A DNA stretch of 64,000 nucleotides, from assembly GCA_032718475.1 (NCBI GenBank), contig JAUCBJ010000837.1, positions 1 to 64,000 of the forward strand, written 5' to 3'. The first letter of the stretch is position 1. Each line of letters opens with the position of its first letter. The translations under genes and the position numbers were made by a program. The notes under the pieces are model-generated. The model saw only the letters and a list, made by a program, of their open reading frames with translations, searched no databases and was not told the DNA's origin. Origin of the DNA: Nemertoderma westbladi. Lineage: Eukaryota > Xenacoelomorpha > Nemertodermatida > Nemertodermatidae. Of the stretch, positions 54,771 through 64,000 are shown piece after piece.

Positions 54771-55629
54771 AAATAAATGTTATTTTTTAGGAATTTAGAA
54801 TGCATTCTTTTATTCTAGAAATTATATTGCATATAACAATATCTGCATATGCCTGCCTATTATTGCATAAATATTGCATTGCACGAGTTTTCTATTTTAA
54901 GTGGAAATCTAAGAAACAGTTTTTACTTTTCAGGTACCACTGGGCAATTCCATCGTTACGGACTCACATTCGAACGAAATTATCGAAATTAATTGACATA
55001 TTTAATTAACAACTTTACAATATAAATAACATTCAGCTATGGTGGCTGATGGATTAATGGTACATCTTTACTTTGACTTATAAAAAAGAGTTGTATCTCA
55101 TTTGATTCATAGGATATTGTAAATATAGTGCCCGTTACGGACTCACATGCAAATGGACAAAGAAAAATTACCCAATTTTATTTTGACAAATTCTCTTGAA
55201 ATGTTTAACGCCATACGTTATAACTTTCACAATGCGAGGTGGATACATCAAATTTTGTAAATTTGTAAGTAAATAGCAGAAAAATATGGTGGTAAACCTC
55301 ATTTATAGAGAAATTGTTCGTTACGGACTCACAGAAAAAAAATGTTACGGACTCACACTTGAAATCGTTATGCACTCGTTATTTTGTTTTGACAAAAAGA
55401 GCAACGACCAATGAATGTTTATGGTATTTATTCAATAAATATCTTTATTACTTATATACCTTTCGCTTTCACAATGTACCTTAAGAATCACTATTGGATA
55501 TATCTTTAGTAGTGTTCATGAAGTTAACTGTACATCATATCTATGAGATTGAGTGAGTAGGCATATTTGGTGTGTGTATTATAGTAACTGGTGTATATTT
55601 AATATCGATCCTAAAAGTTCATATGTCCT
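54771..55629. other. No gene recognised; short repeated word
   Basis: 'ttacggactcacat/ac' recurs at 54957, 55137, 55322 and 55342, a sparse direct repeat. No domain. Confidence 0.45.
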
Positions 55630-58053
55630 GATATTAGAATGTTGCCGCGAAATTCTTTTTCCTATTTAAGCCATGTGCATGGCTCAGTAAGTTGGCTTGA
55701 TCATATTGTTTGCACTTCACACTTTTTCGATAATATTTTGGATTGTGCAATAATTTATGACATGGCGGTGGATGACCACATGCCTCTGTGTTTTACATTT
55801 AATTTTTGTGGTGTTGAGGAGGCGCCCGGCTCGGTGCCGGGGGCGACGGTGAAACTGAAAGTTTCTAACTCGTTGCCGAACTGGGAAAAGGCTACGTCTT
55901 GTCATATTGATAATTACCGCGCTAGGTTGGAAAATATTCTGGCTAAAATTGATATTCCACATAATTCAATTGTTTGTAGTGATGTTCATTGTAAGGATCC
56001 TGTGCATCTATCTAGTTTAGATTCTTGTTATGGTGCTATTTGCGACAGTATACGGGTAGCAACTGATAACTGCATTCCCAGTAGGAAAAGCCCCGCAAGT
56101 CGCGACGCTGTTCCTGGGTGGAATGAATTGGTAAAAGGTAAACACGAGGCTGCACGAGAAGCTTTTCGCATTTGGCGGGATCAAGGGAGACCAAAGTTTG
56201 GAATCCTCTGGGACGTCAAACGGAAAACTTCGGCGCAGTTTAAATTAGCTTTACGTCTATGTAAAAATAAAGTAAACAATATTCGTGCTGACCGTCTTGC
56301 TAATTCTTTCGTTAATTCGGGGAAGGATTTTTGGAATAATGTTAAGAAACAGACCAAAAGTCAAATACCCCGTGTTTCTACTGTAGGTGAGGCATCTAAC
56401 TCTGATGATATTGCTGATTTGTTTAAATGTAAATATGAAAATATTTTTAATTCTGTGCCGTCGAATAAAGATGACATAGATTTTGTTAATGACGTTTTTG
56501 ATAAATGGGATGGCTCAGATAGAGTACATATTTCCGTTAGTGATGTAACTTCCGCTATTAAAGGTTTAAAAATAGGGAAGGCTGCAGGGCCTGATAATAT
56601 TTTTCCAGAGAGTTATATATTTGGGAGTAATAAATTAACAGTACTATTATCCCTGTTGATTAATAGCTTTATTGCTCATGGTTATCTACCTGATTCATTT
56701 ATGAGTTCATGTATATCTCCGGTGGTAAAAGATAAGAATAGTAGTCTGAACGATGATTCTAACTATAGACCCGTAGCGTCAGCTAATAGTGGTTCTAAGG
56801 TTACTGAATCCTGTTTCTTTGACTCTATATCTCGCTGTGCGTCTATAGAAGATAATCAGTTTGGTTTTAGTACGGGTTTGGGTACGGATTTATGCATTTT
56901 CACTTTGAAACAAACTGTGCAATTGTATATCTCTATAGACTCACCCGTGTACTCTGCCTTTCTGGATGCTTCAAAAGCATTTGATCGTGTTTCGCATTTT
57001 AAGTTATTTCGTAAACTAATTGATATGAAAGTTCCAATTGGAATAGTTAGGTTGTTAAGTTATTGGTATAGTAGACAATCTATTACGGTGTCTTGGGGTT
57101 CTTCAGTGTCTGACAGTTTTTATGTTTCAAATGGTGTGAGGCAGGGGAGCCTAATCTCCCCGTTATTTTTTAATATTTATGTTAATGAATTGAGTGTGCG
57201 TCTTAATAATATTAATTAATGTTGGTTGTCGGTTAGGTACGTTATTGTTAACTCATTTGTTTTATGCCGATGATTTGTGTTTATTGTCTCCTAGTATCTT
57301 TGGGCTAAGAGCATTGGTTAAGATATGTGAACAGTACGGTTTGGAATTTGATATCCTATTTAATCCTTCTAAATCAAACTGCATGTATTTCTTACCATAT
57401 AAATTTGGACGTGCAGGAGATGTATTTCTTAATGGTAAGCCATTAGAGTGTGTTCGGCAGGTGCAGTACTTGGGGCACACAATATCTTGTGACTTGTCAG
57501 ACGAACCAGACATGATGCGTCTGAGAAGTGGCATATATTGTCGTGGTAACCAGTTAGCTCGGCATTTTTCAGTATGTTCGAAATCTGTAAAAGTGGTGCT
57601 TTTTAAGGCTTTTTGTTATAATATATATTGTTGTGCACTTTGGTCTATTTTTCGAGTAGAATGTCAGCGCAAGCTGAAGGTTGCATATAATACTGCGTTT
57701 AGGTTACTATTTAAATATGGCCGAACTGAGGATGCCGACACATTTTTTGTCGCTAACAGAGTAAATACATTTAAATCGGTGTTACGTAGTAACATGTATT
57801 CTATGTATAATCGTGTAACCAAGTCAAATAATCAAATTGTAGCAGCTTGTTATCTACTGTAGTTACGAAAGATGATTCTGTCATTATTGATAGATGGAAA
57901 CGAGTTTTGGGTACATAACCCAGTAATAATCAATTGTGCAAATTATTGTGTTGTGTTGATTTTTGTATGTATATCGTGCATATTGTAGGTAGGCCTATGT
58001 ACAATGGGTTTCGGCCCGATGGAATAAAGAAAATAAATAAAAATAAAATAAAA
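55630..58053 (+). mobile_element. 5'-truncated non-LTR retrotransposon with near-intact RT
   Basis: The ORF at 55639-57219 opens in the C-terminal end of an EEP endonuclease (SYLSHVHGSVSWLDHIVCTS, then DDHMPL), continues with a linker, then RT: IGKAAGPDNIFPESYI, SPVVKDKN...NYRPVASANS, NQFGFSTGLGTD, AFLDASKAFDRVSHF (motif A), NGVRQGSLISPLFFNIYVNE (motif B). A duplicated ttaa near 57212-57219 shifts the frame; the second ORF from about 57217 has LLTHLFYADDLCLLSPS (motif C, YADD), the thumb and the C-terminus to 57862. The 3' end is an AAATA-type repeat at about 58025-58053. Clade uncertain (Jockey/CR1-like or L1-like). A single recent lesion plus 5' truncation implies a young copy. Confidence 0.88.
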
Positions 58054-58207
58054 TATGACCATAATTTGTTAAAATGACCAATTTCTAGTTCTTTAAAAAC
58101 ATAAATACCACGTTCACGGAAAATTTTTTATACTGGAAAATAAATTTTGAACAGTATTTCGTTGTATTTATGTTTTACGATCATTACTATATCACTGTAC
58201 TTAAGTT

Positions 58208-58490
58208 ATTCCACCTTGGCGTAGTTGGTTAAATCGGTGGCATTGAAATCATATCTCTACTTGGGTCGCGGGTTCGATCCCATCATGGGGGCTAGGGTAG
58301 TTTTCGTTTCGGCACGAATACTTTAAAGATAATAAACAGACTTATTAGCCAGGGCGCATCTCTTCCTTCCGTAAATGGTAGCTAAATGAGTACTAGAGTT
58401 TCCTCTGGGGAATATAGTTCTGGGGGGAACGCACTGGAAATAACAAGTCAAGCTTTGTGCGTAATCCCTGGCCTAACGGGCGATTTTTTT
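58208..58490 (+). mobile_element. tRNA-derived SINE, copy 2
   Basis: Homologous to 2731-3010 along its length, with A-box-like TGGCGTAGTTGG and B-box GGTTCGATCC; it differs by insertions of about 15 bp in the body. It ends in a T run instead of the TTTAC tail. Confidence 0.85.
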
Positions 58491-59526
58491 TGTATCACAA
58501 TCCATCATTCGCTCACTCGTTTCATGAAATCTTGGCGAACTTCGAGGGTTCATACTGTACTTACCATCATGGTCAGTAATTTCTGTCATCCGTGATATAT
58601 GCCGTTTGGCCCTTTTCAGCACCAGAAATGTGAGTATTACCCGTAACAGACAGGATTAAACGGGCGCAATGAAGAATGTCGTACAGTGTTTTTTTGCTAG
58701 CTAGTATTTTTTGAAATTATAAAAAATGTGAAAGTCCATGATATTTCAGGTTAAACTGTTGAAGAATATATTAATGACCAAAATAATTTCCAAAAATTAC
58801 TAGCTAGTAAAAAATACTAGCTATATACCATAAAAAATCTACTAAGGTTCTAGAACATTCACTAATATAAAAAAGCACTCAAAATCACAAAAAAATAAAG
58901 GTTAAAAAACTCATTCGGGACTCTTTTGCTTAAGGAGTCAAAATTTTAGAAAAAATTCCCGAAGTTTGCGATATTTGCGAAATTCGCGAAGAATCCGTCA
59001 GTTTCTGTGCCCTAATGATTTCGTGACGAAACAATAAAATCTTACACACTTAACACACACGAACTAATTTAATGTGTGTATTAGTATGCCTGAATAATTA
59101 AATAGAAATTGAATTAATGAACGCTATTTCAACATGAAATCTACGGAATCAATACACAACACACGCACACTACTGAATTAAAAAATTTATATAGATTGCA
59201 ACTTATATTTGGCTACCTTTTAATGGGTGACTAATTTAATTATTCACCCCTATATATTTGTAGCCTTTTTAATTTGTGCCTCTAATTGAATCAAACATTA
59301 AACTAAAATATATGTCACAATATTGGTCTGTCGGTAGCTGGTCAATGAATCTCTCATAAATTTGTTAATTAGTCGCTGCTCAGTCATTGAACATTTGAAC
59401 ACGTGCTGCTCGAAGACCCCACAACGTGTAGTATAACGTAAAAAACTTTTTAAAATTCGACGTATTCTGACTTAATTACAGTAATGTAATATGCCTATTC
59501 ATATTAGTACACGTTAATGCATTGGT
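58491..59526. other. No gene recognised
   Basis: AT-rich. 'gctagctagtattttttg' (58697) and 'actagctagtaaaaaatactagc' (58799) form a weak inverted repeat. No ORF. Confidence 0.35.
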
Positions 59527-59529
59527 GAC

Positions 59530-59612
59530 TTTATTGGCGCAGTGGTCAGATGGTTAAGGCGTTGGTTACATTATAGGTAGGTTACAAGTTCGAATCCCAG
59601 TCGGGAACTTTG
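59530..59612 (+). other. tRNA-like sequence (A and B boxes), not a clear tRNA
   Basis: TGGCGCAGTGGTCAGATGG resembles an A box and a D arm, and AGTTCGAATCCCA resembles a B box and T loop. The spacing suits a tRNA, but I cannot pair an acceptor stem, so it is more likely a SINE head or a tRNA pseudogene. Confidence 0.4.
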
Positions 59613-59783
59613 GACTATTTATTTTCGATCTGATTAATTACGTTAGCCAATGAGGTGCGTACAACATGTGGAATGATGAGTTGGACATCATAGGGCATCG
59701 AACATCTTATTGCTCCAATATGAGGCCATGGAATGCTCTGGAATGTTCTAGTGAATTCTATGTCCCAGATTTGCTATATAAGG

Positions 59784-59966
59784 GTCGGTTTGCCTTTTGG
59801 TTATCACTAACACACTCTGGCCGGTTTGCCTTTCGGTTATCACTAACACACTCTGGCCGGTTTGCCTTTCGGTTATCACTAACACACTCTGGCCGGTTTG
59901 CCTTTCGGTTATCACTAACACACTCTTTATCAGGAGGTTATCACTAACACACTCTTTATCACTAAC
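59784..59966. repeat. 36-bp tandem repeat, about four copies plus partial units
   Basis: The unit is 'ggccggtttgcctttcggtt' then 'atcactaacacactct'. The last units lose the first half, leaving 'ttatcactaacacactct' repeats. Open frames across it are artefacts. Confidence 0.92.
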
Positions 59967-60410
59967 ACACTCTGTTATTAATGTTAACTTCTAGTTATCA
60001 TACACCCTAATACATTAACTAATGTTTAGTTTTGATAAGTCTCTTTGTAAATTACGTAAATATACTGTAAACTTTTGAACATGTATATTTTACTTTGTCC
60101 ACCTTTGGGACAGCCAAACATTTGGGATATGGCTGCCTAAACCGTTAGGCCGTCAGCAACGCAGGGAGAAGATTTCCCCAACACGCTAAGCGCCCACATT
60201 ACACCTGTATTCCCTACAGGTGTGAACTATTGCTGTTCGTCAGTACGCGCAAGTACACTTTAGGTGCAGACAGCACATGTTCCCTAATTTAGTGATTTGT
60301 AGTACTGACAGTTCGGTACCGGTTCACTTTGTAGCTTATACATTAGTACCCACCCCCTGTCTGAGCCCGCGATATTTGATCAGGCAAGGAGTATTTCTGC
60401 TACCGGCACA
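59967..60410. other. No gene recognised
   Basis: Unique-looking sequence before the left target duplication of the long-TIR element. Confidence 0.35.
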
Positions 60411-60419
60411 TGCTTGGCC

Positions 60420-61887
60420 ACAAGTCCCTAAAAGGTGCCACCCTGCTCCATAGCGCGGAAAATTCAAATGATTGAAATACATGGAATTTGTACTGGAAAG
60501 GGTGGCAGATCACATCTGCCACCTATATTTTGGCGGTAAATTCAAATCTGTTTTAACATTGAATACATGAATAGAGTAAGTAATGTAATTCATTGAATCA
60601 GAATAAATAATTTTTTATCGGTTTAATTCACTCATCCGTTATTGTTGTTGTTTTATCTACTGTATTCTGGGACTTCGAGCAGCCAGCATATGAACAATAC
60701 ACTGGCTTGTTACCTAGTCTGGGACTTCGAGCACCAAGTGAACAACTAAACTGGGTGGTTACCTAGTCTGGGACTTCGAGCACCACGTGAACAACTAAAC
60801 CAGCTAGTTAACTAGTCTGGGGTTCAAGCAGCACATGAACAACTAAGCTGACTGGTTAACAAGTCCGGGACTTCGAGCAGCACGTGAACAATTAAGCTGC
60901 GACTGGTTAACTATTCTGGTACTTGTCTGGGACAGTGACAGATATAGCAGTATAGGCATTATACACGTATTGTTATTACAGTAGGTCTCTGCGATATATT
61001 TTACTATCAGTTCCCTGTTGTACAGCTGTATATATTTCTTATGAATTACACTACGCAATATTTCGTAGTAGGCCTAAATAAGATAATATGTATGTAGGCC
61101 TACTTCACATGCAGTAGCTACTACACTACAGTAAGAAGTTTACAGTATGAAGTCTACTGATCTAGCTCCTTGACCTTTTAGTACGTACCCACGTACATAC
61201 TGTAGCACACTGTGTACAGTTTGTAATGGATATATGATATTCTGTAATTAGAAAATACCGCCAAAAATATATCAATTCACTGCGCCTTTCTATCCTATCA
61301 TCATTTATCTACTTGAAATCTACTATTAATTTACTGTATACTGGTATAAGTGTATAATTATTATAATTATAATGTTCTGATGTAATTATAAGTGATACAA
61401 GCAAATAATAAATGTCCTTTACATTTTACTGATAGAAGTTAAGCCAAATCCACCGAACCCCCACCTCAATTTGCAATTTTGCTCGAAGTCCCAGACTAGT
61501 TAACCAGTCAGCTTAGTTGTTCACGCGCTGCTCGAAGTCCCAGACTATAGGTAACCAGCCAGTTTAGTTGTTCATGTGCTGCTCTAAGCCCCAGACTAGT
61601 TAACGTGCTGGTTTAGTTGTTCACGTGCTGCTCGAAGTCCCAGAATAGATAAAACAACAACAATAACGGATGAGTGAGTTAAACCGATAAGAAATAATTT
61701 ATTCTGATTCAATGAATTACATTAGTCTTACTCTATTCATGTATTCAATGTTAAAACCGATTTGAATTTACCGCCAAAATATAGGTGGCAGATCTGATCT
61801 GCCACCCTTTCCAGTACAAATTACATGTCTTTCAATCATTTGAATTTCCCGCGCTATGGAGCATGGTGGCACCTTTTAGGGACTTGT
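60420..61887. mobile_element. Long-TIR DNA transposon without transposase (Mutator-like)
   Basis: Arms of about 480 bp (60420-60920 and about 61480-61887) are inverted repeats starting ACAAGTCCCTAAAAGGTGCCA. Each arm contains several roughly 55-60-bp direct subunits built on 'ctgggacttcgagcagcacg' and 'tgaacaactaa'. The element is flanked by 9-bp direct repeats TGCTTGGCC at 60411-60419 and 61888-61896. Long TIRs and a 9-bp duplication are typical of Mutator-like elements; the interior (about 560 bp) has no transposase, so it is non-autonomous. Confidence 0.8.
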
Positions 61888-61896
61888 TGCTTGGCC

Positions 61897-62149
61897 TAGG
61901 GATGTTTTATTAATATCCTACCGCGCCTTGCCACGTACTGATAGGTATTGCTGCTAACCACCGCCTATATATAGCATAGGGGCTGTTGCGCTGTCAGTCA
62001 GAGAGGTAACGGCCCATGGGGTAAGGATTTACCCATGGGGCGCTAACTATCAGATAGTCTGATACCAACTGTCAGACAGTCTTTTCAACTATCAGATAGA
62101 TGATCGCCCAGTTACAAGTTGCCGATAATAGTTGTATTTTTTAAACCCC
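61897..62149. other. Short palindromic repeats, no gene
   Basis: 'ctatcagatag' occurs at 62048 and 62089 with 'ctgtcagacag' between (62068), a set of related short palindromes. Otherwise featureless. Confidence 0.5.
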
Positions 62150-62610
62150 GAGTGTTGTTGACGGAGTCTGTTACTTCCGAAATCGTTGGTCGTGGTGCCG
62201 GTGCCGGAATTCTGGCTTTGATTAAAAGCACTGAACTGCTGAACGATGGCGGAATCTACGAAACCCGGCCGGATTCCTAATCCATAATCCGAGGAGGCGA
62301 CAGAGTCAATTAAACGTAAACAATGAAACGATCGCGATCGACAATGGAGTCTATTCAATGTATCCAGAACGATACGATGGCGACGGAGTCTAGGCTATTA
62401 CAGTATTAAACACGCAACCAAAGCGATCAGACGATGGCGAAGTAATCTACAAAACAGAGAATGACAGGAAGGCGATGGAGTTTATTAAACGCAGTAAGAT
62501 GATGCATAGCGAAGCGATCGAGACTGATAACGGAGTTTATTACAGTATTAAACCTGGAACGAAGACGGTGGAATCTATAGGCCTAAACCTGGAACAATGC
62601 GAACAAGGCT
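62150..62610. repeat. Degenerate short repeat around 'gatggcggagtctattaaacg'
   Basis: Variants of 'gatggcgga/gatggagtctatta' followed by 'aaac..gaac..agcgatc' recur irregularly about every 45-70 bp. Strongly diverged, so possibly an old minisatellite. Confidence 0.45.
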
Positions 62611-62660
62611 ACTCTAAAGTTAGACTAGACTGGTTTGTGAGATTAACTTGCCAATACTAA

Positions 62661-63786
62661 CTCAATACAAGTTGCTTTCTTCGAATTCCTAATAATATAT
62701 TTTAATCTTAATAATAATTATTCAACATCAATTATTTTATAAGTCTTGTCAATGTATAAGATTGCTAAAGACTAAAGAGCTAACTTTAGGAAAATCTGCC
62801 TTATATTTTTAGAATTATTATAATTAATTTTGTTATGTTTATAATGAATTGTATCTTTTGACAGACTACTTGATGTGCGACCGTGATAATAAAATTAAAT
62901 GGTGCCGAAATATTTTCACTTAACTGCAGGTAGGTGGTAGGGGGGGGGGGGGCAATCAATATTCTTCCCTCTCCAGGTGAAAATCGACGCAAATAACAGC
63001 TTGTTTACTACTGAAATAAAACTGCATCCTGTTCTATAGGAAAAAACATTATAGGGGAAACTTTAGCAAGTTGTGTTTATTTTAACCGATAGACAAGATT
63101 ACATGTTTACCAAGTTTGGTATAATTTAGTCAAAGATTGAATTAGTTACCAGTGGAGGGTGAAGGCGGTGGGCCAGGATTCAGTTATACTGAATAAAGAA
63201 TAGTGATTAAACCAAGGGATACGCGATATGACACTGCTGTATAAGTTCATGGAATGACTCTTGATTTCGAAACATTTAATTCAAAACTATATAAATGTTA
63301 ATATAATGTTGGATTTTTTTTTTGTAATAATTAACAGATGAATTATATTTCATTAATTAATTTTTTTATCTAATCACATTATTAAATAACGAAGCACAGA
63401 AATAATACTAAGATTGAATATTGAATTGAAGGTACAGTACCGAATTGAATATTTGAATGGGAGAATCTTTTAGGCTCGTTAATCCAAGGAATACCTGTTC
63501 ACCACCATGGGTGATCGTCCACAGTAAACCCTTCCACTCTGTTTCCCAAGTTGCCTTGGTTCCCAATAGACCACTGAAGGATGAAAGCCGGGGTTGGGCT
63601 AGTGCCGGGGTTGCAGCACTGTGCCCAAACAGTACTGCCCCATCTAGGGATCGAACATTGAATATTTGAGATTGCATAAGATATAGTATTGAATATTGAA
63701 TATATTCGGCCGTCATCCCGTTGGTGACTCCATTCCATTCTGCCATTGGCAACTATTTCGATTTGTTTCGGCTCTTCAGTCCCCGA
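62661..63786. other. No gene recognised
   Basis: AT-rich with a G run at about 62940-62952. 63410-63700 has several 'attgaatattgaat' words. It may hold the 3' untranslated end of the RT fragment that follows on the minus strand. Confidence 0.35.
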
Positions 63787-64000
63787 CTAGACCGATGGTC
63801 GGCCTGGTTGCTGTCCCCATGACTGAGGCTGCATTACCAACCAAAATTGCCATCTCCAGGCGCTGGAGTGGAGCAGAAACTGGTGTGACCGCGGTTCGTG
63901 GATGGCTCTGTGGAGACGAGCCCCGATCTCCCGGAGGAAGGTGGATGTCTCTGGACCAGGGCGCCCAAAGGTCTCAAAGGCCACGGGGTGAAAGAAATGG
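63787..64000 (-). pseudogene. C-terminal tail of a reverse transcriptase ORF, continues past the window
   Basis: Minus-strand reading from the window edge gives FHPVAFETFGRPGPETSTFL, REIGARLHRAIHEPRS; then a shift to the neighbouring frame gives LQRLEMAILVGNAASVMGTA. This is the PxAxET.G...EIGRR...GEPRS..FL.QRxSxAxQRGNA tail that I know from RTs of the kind at 3225-3961. One frameshift near 63860. The rest lies beyond 64000. Confidence 0.6.

Noticed and set aside
59530-59612. Functional tRNA gene
   Set aside because: A and B boxes are present, but no acceptor stem pairing could be made; kept only as tRNA-like.

Overview
The window is animal genomic DNA and is almost wholly repetitive. The evidence is several non-LTR reverse transcriptases, BEL/Pao-type LTR elements (a superfamily of animals), tRNA-derived SINEs, TTAA-flanked and long-TIR DNA transposons, intron-style splice signals and long minisatellites; there is nothing resembling bacterial operons. 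Base usage and the frequent 'taggcctac' and 'taccggta' words suggest a marine invertebrate, but I cannot name the organism.

Centre (about 18.6-45.3 kb): a three-level nest. A minus-strand L2/CR1-like retrotransposon (pieces at 44297-45325, 39621-39694, 38984-39108 and 18615-18716) was hit by a plus-strand RTE-like retrotransposon (18717-38972, 11-bp target duplication). That in turn was hit by a very large LTR retrotransposon (18948-37763, 18.8 kb, 5-bp target duplication ATAAT). The LTRs are about 1.2 kb and nearly identical. Inside are a 2.3-kb leader with tandem repeats, a BEL/Pao gag-pol kept in one reading frame for 8.15 kb but crossed by four in-frame stop codons, a 1.6-kb spacer, and a 4.2-kb three-ORF module (32256-36499) that encodes an unrecognised zinc-knuckle protein with a basic C-terminus. 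The same module followed by the same LTR occurs as a decayed second copy at 1-2430, and a solo LTR with its own 5-bp duplication lies at 6965-8100. The module is therefore a family component and not a chance passenger. This is the best candidate for something undescribed.

The L2-like reverse transcriptase also carries a 4.66-kb array (39695-44353, about 88 copies of 53 bp). Its unit is a piece of the RT coding sequence itself.

Left arm (1-18.6 kb): copy 1 of the giant family, a SINE, a decayed minus-strand element combining a Ulp1-like protease, a PHD finger and an RT, a second decayed RT, the solo LTR, a foldback element, one LamG-like host exon (minus strand, about 9.1-9.8 kb), a TTAA-flanked element that split a tandem repeat, a 40-bp array, a 39-bp minisatellite with an artefactual open frame, and a BEL/Pao relic that has lost its RT and RNase H.

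Right arm (45.3-64 kb): a possible 3'-terminal host exon (45539-45840), a 57-bp minisatellite, a 5'-truncated non-LTR element with one 4-bp duplication frameshift, a second SINE, a 36-bp repeat, a 1.47-kb long-TIR element with a 9-bp target duplication (Mutator-like), and the C-terminal end of another RT at the window edge. Apart from the LamG exon and the possible terminal exon I see no convincing host gene.
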